Both the position numbers and the translations under genes were made by a program. The notes beneath the pieces are model-generated. The model was not told where the DNA came from. It did not search any database and saw only the letters and a list, made by a program, of their open reading frames with translations. Of a stretch of 64,000 nucleotides of DNA, positions 26,899-35,943 are shown one piece after another. Source of the DNA: Deltaproteobacteria bacterium HGW-Deltaproteobacteria-6 (GTDB taxonomy: Bacteria; Desulfobacterota; Syntrophia; Syntrophales; Smithellaceae); the NCBI GenBank assembly GCA_002840435.1, contig PHAT01000004.1:310001-374000 (forward strand). Direction: 5' to 3'. Numbering within the stretch: position 1 is the first letter of the stretch; every line of letters begins with the position of its first letter.

Positions 26899-27872
26899 TG
26901 GAGCCGACAACCATCATGAACCGACCCGTTAAAATAGTGTTTCTGGACACCGTAACCGTGGGAAATGTGGATAATCTGGCGGAAATTTCAACGCTGGGAG
27001 ATTACACAGGCTATGAACTGACCAAACCCGATTCGCGCATCGAGCGTATCAGCGGACATAACGCGGTCATTACCAATAAAGTTGTGATCGACCGCGATAT
27101 AATGGATGCCTGCCCGGAACTCGAACTGATCTGTGTCGCCGCCACCGGCATGAATAATATCGATCTGGACTATGCCGTTAAAAAAGGAATTACGGTAAAA
27201 AATGTCGCGGGCTATTCCACCGAATCCGTCACGCAGTGCACTTTTGCCATGCTTTTCTATCTGCTCCACGCCAGCCGTTACTATGACGACTATGTAAAAT
27301 CCGGTGGGTACGCGGCAAGCCCCGTCTTCACTCATCTGGATCGCGCATTCCGGGAGCTGAAAGACAAGCGCTTCGGCATCATCGGCATGGGAACCATCGG
27401 CAAACGCGTGGCGCAGGTGGCGGAAGCATTCGGAGCACGCGTTGCCTATTTTTCAACATCGGGGAAAAATCTGGAGGCAGCGGGTTATCCGCATCTGCCC
27501 CTCGATGAACTGCTTGGCTCGGCCGATGTGGTTTCGATTCATTGTCCGTTAAACGACCGGACAATGAATCTCCTGGATGAATCCCGGCTGAAACTGATGA
27601 AACCGACGGCGTATCTCATCAATATGGGACGGGGCGGTATTGTGAATGAAGCGGCGCTCGCCCGGATCATTGATGAAAACCGGATTGCCGGAGCCGCACT
27701 GGATGTGCTGGCTTCCGAACCCATCGCGGCGGACAGCCCGCTTCTGAAAGTCCGCCGGAAGGAAAGCCTATACATCACCCCGCACATTGCCTGGGCAAGC
27801 ACCGAAGCGCGCCGGCTGCTCATCACCCGTACGGCGGAAAACATTAAAAACTATTTCAGTCGGCAGCAATGA
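26898..27872 (+). CDS. D-2-hydroxyacid dehydrogenase (glycerate dehydrogenase-like)
   Basis: 324 residues. Interconverts a 2-keto acid and the D-2-hydroxy acid with NAD(P)H. The dinucleotide loop is GIIGMGTIGKRVA. The catalytic Arg is in NMGRGGIVNEAAL, the Glu in LASEPI, and the His in ITPHIAWAS. The His is followed by Trp-Ala, as in glycerate and hydroxypyruvate reductases of this type. A Ser/Thr-rich stretch (YFSTSGKN) after the second strand leaves NAD versus NADP open. ATG 26898 overlaps the GNAT stop; ATG 26916 is an alternative. Confidence 0.9.
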   Translation: MEPTTIMNRPVKIVFLDTVTVGNVDNLAEISTLGDYTGYELTKPDSRIERISGHNAVITNKVVIDRDIMDACPELELICVAATGMNNIDLDYAVKKGITVKNVAGYSTESVTQCTFAMLFYLLHASRYYDDYVKSGGYAASPVFTHLDRAFRELKDKRFGIIGMGTIGKRVAQVAEAFGARVAYFSTSGKNLEAAGYPHLPLDELLGSADVVSIHCPLNDRTMNLLDESRLKLMKPTAYLINMGRGGIVNEAALARIIDENRIAGAALDVLASEPIAADSPLLKVRRKESLYITPHIAWASTEARRLLITRTAENIKNYFSRQQ

Positions 27873-27931
27873 ATTCATCATCGCAGTCGATGGCAACCGG
27901 AAGAAACAGGCAGCGGTTGCCGTCCCTTTCT

Positions 27932-28360
27932 TCATGGGCTTTGCTGCTTCAGGTCATTCCTGGCGATTCTGGCAATGTGATCATCAATCGTTTTGAAAAA
28001 AAACTCGGCATATTGCTTATCCCCGCGAACCCCTATTTCAATCACAACTTTAGAGACATTTTTTTCAGTTCGCAGGACCTGGATCATTGCGGGATGATTG
28101 CCCAGGATTTCCAGAGAGTATTCTTTGGGGGACACCGGGTCGGGAATCCTTGTTTCGAGCTTCATCTCCTTGCACGATTGTTGAATCGCCAGATAGACCG
28201 TATCGGAATCAGCAGCATAATATTTTATGACCTTGCTGCCCTTCCATATTTCATACCCTCCATAGGCTGTGCCTGCGATTGGAACAAGCGGAGCGAAAAC
28301 ACAACCCGACATTGCGCTTACCGCGAGACATAGAGAAATGACAGCTAGAATCTTTTTCAT
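27932..28360 (-). CDS. Putative lipoprotein, DUF3568-like
   Basis: 142 residues from ATG 28360 (MKKILAVISLCLAVSAM), followed by SGC, a lipobox-like signal with the Cys near residue 19. Then come APLVPIAGTAYGGYEIWKG and a mixed alpha/beta domain of about 100 residues (SCKEMKLETRIPDPVSPKEY, IEIGVRGDKQYAEFFFK). The layout matches small DUF3568-type envelope lipoproteins. An open frame extends to 28408, but the lipoprotein signal favours the inner Met. Function unknown. Confidence 0.65.
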   Translation of the reverse strand: MKKILAVISLCLAVSAMSGCVFAPLVPIAGTAYGGYEIWKGSKVIKYYAADSDTVYLAIQQSCKEMKLETRIPDPVSPKEYSLEILGNHPAMIQVLRTEKNVSKVVIEIGVRGDKQYAEFFFKTIDDHIARIARNDLKQQSP

Positions 28361-28490
28361 TCTTCCCATTACCGGAGTTGCCAGGAACAACAGCAATGTC
28401 TTCCGCAAGGAGTAACATTTCCGTTATTCATCTTTACAGGTTCATCGATGCTGCGGGCCGGCAATCGCCGTACAACTAATCGCATCTGCC

Positions 28491-28802
28491 TTATTTCACA
28501 ATCAGATCATTCTTTACGGATGCAACCCCGGCGACACTCCCCGCGATTTCGCCGGCTTTATCGGCAATCTGTTGAGAAGAAACAAAACCGCTCAGCTGCA
28601 CGATGCCCTTCCGGGTTTCGACGCGGACCTCGAATGACTTGAGAAGGTCATCCTTGGCCAGCAAAGATTTGATCTTGGTCGTGATGACCGAATCATCAAT
28701 GAAGTCTCCTGCGCTTTCCTGTTTGGGGGTTGATGCGCACGCTATGAAGGCGGCGATCATCAGAACAGCCAGGCAACGGATAAGGATACTTGTTCTTTTC
28801 AT
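28491..28802 (-). CDS. BON-domain lipoprotein
   Basis: 103 residues. The signal peptide ends in AAFIACAS, giving a candidate lipid-anchored Cys at residue 22. The rest is one BON domain (about residues 35-103): DDSVITTKIKSLLAKDD, TRKGIVQLSGFVSS and GVASVKNDLIVK are the characteristic strands. BON domains bind phospholipid surfaces, and such small proteins are often envelope-stress factors. It is in line with the Lmo0937-type gene behind it and the lipoprotein gene ahead of it, though gaps of 130 bases separate them. Confidence 0.87.
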   Translation of the reverse strand: MKRTSILIRCLAVLMIAAFIACASTPKQESAGDFIDDSVITTKIKSLLAKDDLLKSFEVRVETRKGIVQLSGFVSSQQIADKAGEIAGSVAGVASVKNDLIVK

Positions 28803-28934
28803 AACAGCAACTCCTCCTTGAAAATATTTATTATAAAATGGTTTATGACAAAACTTTTCTGCCGGAATTCAAACGCTTCGCGCATGGAGAGCCCGCCGAC
28901 TTTTCAAACCTTCATTAAGGTGAGGCCCGAATCG

Positions 28935-29084
28935 TCAGATGACTTTACGCCCCTGAATCAGCCGGATCACCACCACGGCAATGGCGATAACCAGCAGGAC
29001 ATGAATGAATCCGCCCAGCGTATAGCCGCTGATAAATCCCAGCAACCACAATATCAGGAGAATGACAGCGATGCCCCAAATCAT
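28935..29084 (-). CDS. Lmo0937-family small membrane protein (49 aa)
   Basis: A short gene read directly from the gap. It starts MIWGIAVILLILWLLGF, then SGYTLGGFIHVLLVIAI, and ends RLIQGRKVI. Two hydrophobic helices joined by a Gly-rich turn match the Lmo0937/DUF5670 small membrane protein family. AAGGAG is 6 bases before ATG 29084. Function unknown. It often sits with stress or envelope genes, as here beside the BON lipoprotein. The 299 bases beyond it (29085-29383) show no gene. Confidence 0.85.
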   Translation of the reverse strand: MIWGIAVILLILWLLGFISGYTLGGFIHVLLVIAIAVVVIRLIQGRKVI

Positions 29085-29383
29085 GTTCGGCTCCTTCTGA
29101 CGACCAATCCGTCAATTGCCATCCGGTTGTAATCCAAAGTAAATTGCCGCCGATAATATGTTCCGCAGGGTGAAAACACCGCACCGGAGGCTTCAGTATT
29201 CACTGCCACAGACGTTCCGGTCTCATTGACCCACGGAATTATTTATAAATTATCAAGTTGAGCAGTCTGGTACAATGATAATAAACTGAGAGGAGAATGG
29301 CAGGTATTAACTTCAAATCGCCAAAACCAGCGGATGTGCCGCGAGCTTGCCCCGCAAAGCCGGCAGGCAAGGCGTGACCGCTG

Positions 29384-30361
29384 TTAATGAGCAGAATAAG
29401 GACATGGCTTGTTGTTTTTAACGTAAGCGCAATCTCTCTTGCAGGGCTCGATGTGCACCGTGACTTCACTTTCCGTGATGGCGGCGGCAATATCGCGCTT
29501 CAGCGCCGAAACAACATGATGGGCATTTTTAACGGAAAGATGCTCCGGCATGATCAGGTGAATGTCCACAAACTGTTTGCGGCCGGCCGATCTCGTGCGA
29601 ATATTTTTAAAATCACAGTACCGGTCATAGTGGCAGGCGAGCGCCTTGATGACACCCATCTGACTTTCCTCCCCGATTGAAGCGTCCAGAAGCTTCACAA
29701 AGGCCTCTTTGAGAAGACGCACAGAAGGCACTGTGATCACCGCGCTCACCAGCAGAGTCGCAAAGGGATCGACATATCTGGCCAACATTGAGAAGCCGTA
29801 ATGCTCAAAAATCATCACCAGGGCAAAAGCCCCTGTAATTGCCAGAGAAATAAACCCTTCCAGCCGGAAATGAATGCCTTCAGCCCTCAGGGCCGGCGAA
29901 GCGTGCTTTTCGCCAAGCTTCAGAATGAAGCGGGATCCCCAGAAGTTGATCAGCACCCCAAGCATACTGGTGGACAATCCGATCACCGGGGAATGAACGC
30001 CCTCGCCTGGCCTCACAAGGTTGAGAACAGCCTGAACGGACATGGCCAGCGCCAGACCGATTAAAACGATGCCTTCAATCGCTTCCGTCACATTTTCAAT
30101 TTTGCCGTATCCGTAATTATGCAGAAGGTCGGCAGGTTTATTCGACATTTTTATCGCATAATAGAGAATGCCGGACACACACAGGGCGATAACCGATATG
30201 CCCAGATCGGCGGCAACGGCAAGAGAATTGACGATCAGCAAGGTGACGAGCTTGACGACAAAAAGAACAACATTACAGATGAGACTGACCTGAACAGCAA
30301 CCATCATTCCATTATCGTTTTTCATACCGGCATCCCTACACTGATTTTCCAAATTAGACAA
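29384..30361 (-). CDS. Cation diffusion facilitator (CDF) transporter, altered metal site
   Basis: 325 residues with about six membrane helices and a C-terminal cytoplasmic domain (about 225-325). The YGYGKIENV motif between helices 2 and 3 and the soluble domain with FVDIHLIMPEHLSV are typical. The transport site looks changed: helix 2 has SLAVAADLGISVIALCVSG, with one Asp and no second acid four residues on, and helix 5 has IHFRLEGFISLA, giving His...Glu rather than His...Asp. The tail CKRDCAYVKNNKPCPYSAH is Cys-rich. The metal is unknown; it may not be zinc. Confidence 0.87.
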   Translation of the reverse strand: MSNLENQCRDAGMKNDNGMMVAVQVSLICNVVLFVVKLVTLLIVNSLAVAADLGISVIALCVSGILYYAIKMSNKPADLLHNYGYGKIENVTEAIEGIVLIGLALAMSVQAVLNLVRPGEGVHSPVIGLSTSMLGVLINFWGSRFILKLGEKHASPALRAEGIHFRLEGFISLAITGAFALVMIFEHYGFSMLARYVDPFATLLVSAVITVPSVRLLKEAFVKLLDASIGEESQMGVIKALACHYDRYCDFKNIRTRSAGRKQFVDIHLIMPEHLSVKNAHHVVSALKRDIAAAITESEVTVHIEPCKRDCAYVKNNKPCPYSAH

Positions 30362-30484
30362 ATGTAAATTGAGCGGATCAACCGCCTTTCTGCAATCCGT
30401 CGGAGCATGAACCGAACGTTTTCATATCGCGGCAGGCCGCGGCAATTAACGCTCGTCCCGCGTGAGCGGAATTAAATAAAATAA

Positions 30485-31765
30485 TTACCGGAAAGCCCCG
30501 GGCGCAAGGGGCGGACGCATAAGTATGGCCAGCAAGGCGCAGCCGAAAATCAGCGCCGCCGTGACTCCAAAAGGCAGAGAATAACTGCCGGTTGCATCAT
30601 AAAAATATCCGGCAAGCAGCGGACTTGCCGCGCTGGCCAGCGTTACGACAGGGGTGGTCCAGCCGACAATACGGGAAAAATGTTTGCGCCCGAAATAGGC
30701 GCCCATGGTCTGGGGCAGAAGCACAATCATCCCGCCGAATCCAATGCCGGTTAAAATCGAGTAGAGATAAACAAAAATAACGGTCCCGGCGTTCATCAAC
30801 GACACAAGCCCCAGTCCCAGGCAGGCCATAAAGACGGCCGCCAGATACCGCCCTTTAAACCGCATCCCCAGCACACCGCTCAGGATCCTGCCCAATATGC
30901 TCATCCCCAGCATCAAACCCAGAGCCGTGGCGGACACCATCGGCGAATACTGCAAATCCTGCAGATAAGCAACCTGGTGGGTCGTCATCATATTGGTGGC
31001 AAACAAGAGCACGGAAAACAAAATCAGGAGAATCCAGAGCGCAGGCGCACGCAGGGCGTCACGGACACTCCAATCTTCTTTTGTCTGATAAACAGGGCTT
31101 GCTGCCGAAAGGAGCGACTGTTCCAACAGCTCTTGGGACGCATGCCCGTCCGGATATTGTCCTTCTTCTTCCGGTGTATTCCGAATGAGCAGACCGGCCA
31201 GAATAACCGCCAGAAGCATATGGAAGAAGGCCAGGCCAACCCACGTCCAGCGCCAGCCGAAGCCGCCCATCAGCAAACTGATGAGCGGGGGCAGAAAAAA
31301 TCCCCCCGCACCACCTGAAGCAAACACAAGCCCCAGAGCCAGTGATCTTTTCCGGATGAACCAGTGATTAATTACGGTGGTTACAGACAAAAATTCCGCG
31401 GACGCCAGGGCAAGGCCCCCCATGACGCCGAAAAAAAGGTAAGCCTGCCAGATTTCACTGACTTGAGACATCCCCAGCAAACCCAGAACCGCGATGCTGT
31501 TTCCCCAAACAATATTTTTCCTGGCGCCGAACCTGGCAATGGTTGACCCGGCCACCGGCCCGAGCATCCCGCCGATGATGAGATAAAGGGTGTAAGGACC
31601 GGACAAAGCCGAACGGCTCCACCCAAATGTCTCACTCATGGACGGCAGAAATACCCCGAAAGCGTACGTAACATTGCCGCAAATTCCACCATAGGCCAGC
31701 ATCACACCGGCAAGCGAAAGCCATCCTGAAAAATGTGTTTGTCGAAACCGGAATGGATTGTTCAT
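30485..31765 (-). CDS. MFS transporter, OFA/monocarboxylate-like
   Basis: 426 residues with about twelve membrane helices. NVTYAFGVFLPSMSETFGWSR and the helix 4-5 region FASGGAGGFFLPPL resemble oxalate/formate and monocarboxylate porters. The A-like loop is ARFGARKNIVWGN, and a central hydrophilic loop holds residues about 200-235. The substrate is probably an organic acid anion; this is inferred from family resemblance only. A single gene, with the 538-base gap 31766-32303 behind its start. Confidence 0.83.
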   Translation of the reverse strand: MNNPFRFRQTHFSGWLSLAGVMLAYGGICGNVTYAFGVFLPSMSETFGWSRSALSGPYTLYLIIGGMLGPVAGSTIARFGARKNIVWGNSIAVLGLLGMSQVSEIWQAYLFFGVMGGLALASAEFLSVTTVINHWFIRKRSLALGLVFASGGAGGFFLPPLISLLMGGFGWRWTWVGLAFFHMLLAVILAGLLIRNTPEEEGQYPDGHASQELLEQSLLSAASPVYQTKEDWSVRDALRAPALWILLILFSVLLFATNMMTTHQVAYLQDLQYSPMVSATALGLMLGMSILGRILSGVLGMRFKGRYLAAVFMACLGLGLVSLMNAGTVIFVYLYSILTGIGFGGMIVLLPQTMGAYFGRKHFSRIVGWTTPVVTLASAASPLLAGYFYDATGSYSLPFGVTAALIFGCALLAILMRPPLAPGAFR

Positions 31766-32057
31766 GGAATCTGGGTCAATACCTTAGCTTTATTGGAACA
31801 AACTATAAGAAGAACCACGATTCCTGTCAATGAATAAACTCATATCATTGATATTATTTAATTTATTTTACATTTTCAAAGGCAGCGAAAAGCGCTACAA
31901 TATATCACGTGCGGCGCCATTCCAACTTGTCATATCGACCAACGGTAGATATCTTAAAACTCTTCACAAAGCTCAAAACACGGATTTCCCGCTTTGCTTC
32001 GACCGGAGGTACGATCTTGAAAGGAAACACAATAAGAATGGGACCCTGCCCTGGAGA

Positions 32058-32166
32058 CTGTGTCACAATTGCAGCAATTGTCATTCCGAATCCCGATGTG
32101 TCGGGATGAGGACTCTTAATGCATTGGATATATTGAAAATAAGATTTCTCGCTACGCTGCGAAAGG
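32058..32166 (+). repeat. Dispersed repeat, copy B
   Basis: Shares about 105 bases with copy A at 12394-12500, including CAATTGTCATTCCGAATCCC, TGTGTCGGGATGAGGA and the AGATTTCTCGCT tail. Inside the same 538-base gap, 31982-32006 (GATTTCCCGCTTTGCTTCGA) resembles the tail of the repeat, suggesting nested or partial copies. No gene is seen in 31766-32303. Confidence 0.65.
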
Positions 32167-32303
32167 ACATAAAAAGTAATTACGACACAGTATGCTGCCG
32201 GGAGTATGAACCCGAAGGGTGAAGAGTCCAATGACAGCAACAGAGCGCCGATTTGGACAGGCAGGCATCGTAAAATGGCATAGCATCAGGAAAGGCTAAA
32301 GAT

Positions 32304-33614
32304 ATGACGGGATCGGACATTCTGGTTGTTGTAGCGCATAGCGGTGTTGCCGTTCCGCCGGAAATTTCGCTGGAAGACCTGACCGGCGATTTTACCGCGC
32401 TTTTGAAAAACGTCGACTGGTATACTCAGTGGCTTTATGATTTCCGCGATATTCTCGGCAACCGGCAGCTGATATTTCCGTATTGCAGCATTCTGCTGGA
32501 TGCCAACCGCGATCCCGCGGACATTGACGAATGCATTCCGGTCAGAGACGTCTTCGGCCGTCCGATCTACCGCAGTGCGTATGAACCGTCGGCATCCATG
32601 CGGGCGGCCTGGTCGGATAAGTATCTCAAACCCTTTCACCGGGGCATAGAAGAATGTATCTCCGCCGGCGCAGGCCTGATCTTTGACGGCCATTCCACGA
32701 TCACCGCACGCGGCGTCGCCGGCAATCAAATCGATTTAATGAATTTTCAGCATACGGATCGCGATGAGAAACCGCTCTATTATTGCCCTGATATCTTCGT
32801 GGAAACTTACGCCGCCGAACTGCGCAAGCACCTGCCCGATGTGCTGATCACGGTAAACGCTTCGGAGTACGTCAAGGTACACGGCCACGTATGCGCCGCA
32901 CATTCGGTCAACGCCATGAAAAGAATCGGCGCGCGCGCCCCGGCGTTTATTCAGGAAACCAACGAACACCTCTACAAAAATGAAGACGGCACACCCAATG
33001 TCGCACAAATCAACCGGCTGAGGCGCATATTTGCCGAATCGCTTACCCGGACCATCCAGTCGCTTCAGGAATCTCAGAAAGTCTCGATGATTGACCTGCA
33101 TATCGGCAAACAGATTTATGATTACGACTGCGGCGTGCAGGCTCTCCAGACCGTGATGACCTATTACGGCGTGGAGGTCGACCGCGACGAACTGGTTTCG
33201 GCGCTGGGCACGACCGAGGAAAGCGGCACGCCTCCACAGGCCATGATCGCAGCCGCGCAAAGCTATGGCTTCGAGGTGAAATCCGGCACGCAATGGTCAC
33301 TCAATCAGGTCAAGCAGTACGTCGACGCCGGAACGCCGGTAATTGTGCTCTTACAGGCCTGGGCGGAACAATACATGACCCTGGATGACTGGCGCCGCGG
33401 CTGGGATAACGGCCACTACGCGATTGTCATCGGACTCAACAAGGACGTCCTGCTGTTTGAAGATCCGGCAACGATACGCCGGACATGGCTGCGAGAGAGA
33501 GAATTTCTGGCGCGCTGGCACGACATGGATAAGGCCGGTGAAAAATATGAACACTTCGGCATGGTGCTGCTGGGAAAGCAACCCGCGAAGTTATCCCTGG
33601 AACATATGGATTGA
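32304..33614 (+). CDS. N-formylglutamate amidohydrolase / C39-like peptidase fusion
   Basis: 436 residues with two enzyme domains. Residues 1-255 follow the N-formylglutamate amidohydrolase family: VVVAHSGVAVPPEI, LLDANRDPADIDE and IFDGHSTITARG hold the metal and substrate residues. Residues about 262-430 follow the papain-like C39 peptidase fold, with Cys276 in YDCGVQALQTVMTYYG, His371 in NGHYAIVIG and Asp387 in LFEDPATIR, a complete catalytic triad. No signal peptide is seen, so the protein is probably cytoplasmic. AGGAAAGG precedes ATG 32304. The function of the combination is unknown; it might release formyl or amino-acid groups and cut the peptide. Confidence 0.82.
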   Translation: MTGSDILVVVAHSGVAVPPEISLEDLTGDFTALLKNVDWYTQWLYDFRDILGNRQLIFPYCSILLDANRDPADIDECIPVRDVFGRPIYRSAYEPSASMRAAWSDKYLKPFHRGIEECISAGAGLIFDGHSTITARGVAGNQIDLMNFQHTDRDEKPLYYCPDIFVETYAAELRKHLPDVLITVNASEYVKVHGHVCAAHSVNAMKRIGARAPAFIQETNEHLYKNEDGTPNVAQINRLRRIFAESLTRTIQSLQESQKVSMIDLHIGKQIYDYDCGVQALQTVMTYYGVEVDRDELVSALGTTEESGTPPQAMIAAAQSYGFEVKSGTQWSLNQVKQYVDAGTPVIVLLQAWAEQYMTLDDWRRGWDNGHYAIVIGLNKDVLLFEDPATIRRTWLREREFLARWHDMDKAGEKYEHFGMVLLGKQPAKLSLEHMD

Positions 33615-33660
33615 TCTGTCATTTCCGGAAGGATGACTTAATAATCTTCATCTGTAAAAA

Positions 33661-33690
33661 AAGCCGCAACCCGACAATGGGCTGCGGCTT
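33661..33690. terminator. Terminator between convergent genes
   Basis: AAGCCGCAACCC (33661-33672) and GGGCTGCGGCTT (33679-33690), loop GACAAT, flanked by A-run and T-run, so it can work in both directions. A similar hairpin follows the truncated ligase copy at 52791-52828. Confidence 0.88.
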
Positions 33691-33716
33691 TTTTGCATAG
33701 CAGCAGTCAAACAATC

Positions 33717-35510
33717 CTAATAAAGCGCCAGCAGCTGGTCTTTGTATTTCGTAAGGACGTTGGCTCTTTTAAGTTTCATGGTCTGGGTCAGCATGCCGTT
33801 GACGAGAGTGAAGTCTTCCGCAATAAAAAGAAACTTCTGCGGCACTTCATAACCGCCGAAGGACTTTCGCACATACTCTATAATGCTTTGGGTAAGATAG
33901 TTCTTTAAATCTTCGCTTTTAAGCGTCTCTTCCGGCGTGTCTTTGACCCACGCCTGGGTGGCGGGATCGGCTTTCAGTTCGGCAAAGTCCGGAACAATCA
34001 CCGCCACATTGTAATCCCTCCCTTCGCCGTAGATCATGGCGTTGGCGACGGGGCGCATCAGCTTGATTTCATTTTCGATGCTTTCCGGATGCACATATTT
34101 GCCGTTGGCCAGCTTGTATTCGTCCTTGAAGCGGCCGGTGATGCGCAGGAAGCCTTCTTCGTCGAACCAGCCGCGGTCGCCGGTGCGGATGCCGGCAAAG
34201 CCGTTCCATTTATCCGGCAGCATGACCTCTTCGTTGAGCTTGGGTTTGTTGTAGTAACCCATCATGATCTGAGGCCCGTAAACGCAGATCTCGCCGTCGA
34301 GGCTGTCTTTCTCCACGCGGGATTTGTCGATGACGACGTGCGTATGCTGGATCGGCCTGCCTACGGTTCCCAATTTGTTCCCGAATTCGGTGCAGTTCAT
34401 GGTAATGCCGCCCGAGGTTTCGGTCATGCCGTAGCAATCGTAGGTCGGCTGTCCGATATCATGGAAGAAAAGAGCGATTTCCGGCTTCAGAAGCGCGCTC
34501 GCGCTGACGATAAATTGGAGATTGCCGCCGAAAATGGCGCGGACCTTGGAAAAGACCAGGTCATCATAATCTTTGAACTCTTTTGTTTTCTCCGGCAGGT
34601 CCCTGTTTTTGGCCGCTACAGCGAGTGCCGCGTCGAAAAACTGTTTTTTGACGGGATCGGCATTCACACCCTGCATGATGGCATCGTAAATCCTGGTGAT
34701 AATGCGCGGAACGCCGTTAATGGCCGTGGGCTTCGATTCCTGGACATTCTGCATGAATTTATCCAGCGATTCGATAAACGCGATTCCCCCTCCGCAGGAC
34801 GTATAATTGTGCAGATCGCAGTTTTGTCCGTAAACATGCGCCCAGGGCAGAATCGAGATCACCTGCGAGGTTTCGTTGAGCTCAAACGTGTCGATGCTGG
34901 ACCTTGCGGCCCAAGATGCATTGCCATGGGAGATCATCGCGCCTTTGGGATCGCCCGTTGTGCCGGATGTGAAGATGATATGCGCGAGGTCCGACCAGTG
35001 GGGCTTGATGGAAGGGGCCGGATTCTTCCTGCCCATTTCTTCCAGGGCGGAAAGACTGTTAACTCCTTCGCCGTAAACAACAAAGATTTCTTCGAGCGTG
35101 TTGATTTCCTGTTTGAACTCTTTGACTTTTTCGTAAACGCTCTCGTCGCGGACAAACAGGAACTTGATGGACGCGTCGGTAATGATGTATTTCCATACTT
35201 TCTGGAGTTCCTGCAGATACATGGGAACGAATACCCCGCCCAGCCCGTGGACGGCCTGCTCGCAGACAAACCATTCAACGCAGTTGTTGATGATGATGCC
35301 GGCTTTGTCGCCTTTGGCAAAACCAAGTTTGGCCAGAGCGCCGCGGAGGTTGTCCACCCGCTCGGCAATCTGCCTGCGCGAAATCCATTCATACTTTCCG
35401 GATTCCGGATTCTTGGTGCCCAGGAATCGGATGTCCGGAAACTTGGTTACACTTTCCTCGAATAAATCGACCAAGTTGTTCGGGTAATCATAAACGGTAT
35501 TCGGATCCAT
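33717..35510 (-). CDS. AMP-forming acyl-CoA synthetase (FadD15-like)
   Basis: 597 residues. Activates a fatty or other organic acid to its CoA ester. The ATP loop is FTSGTTGDPKGAMISHGN, the adenine motif DCYGMTETSGGIT, the hinge GDRGWFDEEGFLRITGRFKD, and the C-terminal end QTMKLKRANVLTKYKD holds the catalytic Lys. The KLANGKYVHPESIEN stretch marks the large bacterial long-chain subgroup. A single gene with its own terminator. A decayed copy of its last 160 residues lies at 52852-53334. Confidence 0.9.
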   Translation of the reverse strand: MDPNTVYDYPNNLVDLFEESVTKFPDIRFLGTKNPESGKYEWISRRQIAERVDNLRGALAKLGFAKGDKAGIIINNCVEWFVCEQAVHGLGGVFVPMYLQELQKVWKYIITDASIKFLFVRDESVYEKVKEFKQEINTLEEIFVVYGEGVNSLSALEEMGRKNPAPSIKPHWSDLAHIIFTSGTTGDPKGAMISHGNASWAARSSIDTFELNETSQVISILPWAHVYGQNCDLHNYTSCGGGIAFIESLDKFMQNVQESKPTAINGVPRIITRIYDAIMQGVNADPVKKQFFDAALAVAAKNRDLPEKTKEFKDYDDLVFSKVRAIFGGNLQFIVSASALLKPEIALFFHDIGQPTYDCYGMTETSGGITMNCTEFGNKLGTVGRPIQHTHVVIDKSRVEKDSLDGEICVYGPQIMMGYYNKPKLNEEVMLPDKWNGFAGIRTGDRGWFDEEGFLRITGRFKDEYKLANGKYVHPESIENEIKLMRPVANAMIYGEGRDYNVAVIVPDFAELKADPATQAWVKDTPEETLKSEDLKNYLTQSIIEYVRKSFGGYEVPQKFLFIAEDFTLVNGMLTQTMKLKRANVLTKYKDQLLALY

Positions 35511-35552
35511 ATCATCTCCTTAAAATCTGACCAGCATCGCATCAATCCTGAA

Positions 35553-35640
35553 CTGTCATTTCGACCCCCATAGCTGGGGGCAAGTCCGCAGGGAGAAATC
35601 TAAGATCTCTCAGTCGTTGAAGACCTCTTCGAAATGACAG
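35553..35640. repeat. 88-base element with 12-bp terminal inverted repeats
   Basis: CTGTCATTTCGA (35553-35564) and TCGAAATGACAG (35629-35640) are perfect inverted repeats. The interior holds CCCCCATAGCTGGGGG, a hairpin, and GGGAGAAATCTAAGATCTCT. It resembles small palindromic elements scattered through many deltaproteobacterial genomes. It lies in the 433-base gap 35511-35943, which shows no gene; the rest of the gap is AT-rich. Confidence 0.6.
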
Positions 35641-35943
35641 AGACAGTGTGACTTAACACCAGAGGTGAATCTTCAGCCTTTTTTAAGACGGACATTTTTT
35701 TAAAAAGGCTACTTCTCAACTTGAACATTTTGAACCTTCCCCGGTCAGTTAATGCTTCAAGCTCTTGAAGACAGATTTATAATCGCTGAAAGAAAGACAG
35801 TCAATTTGATATGTTGTATTACAAATAATAATGATTTATAAATAAACCAGTAAGACAGTATTGACTGAAATAATGAAGTGGTACAAGCCGTCAGGATTTA
35901 CTAGATAAAGCATAAATAATTTAAATTATGGAGGATATAAAAA

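Noticed and set aside
34089-35465. 458-codon open frame on the plus strand opposite the acyl-CoA ligase
   Set aside because: It is the mirror of a clear, motif-bearing gene on the minus strand; long antisense frames are common at this GC content.
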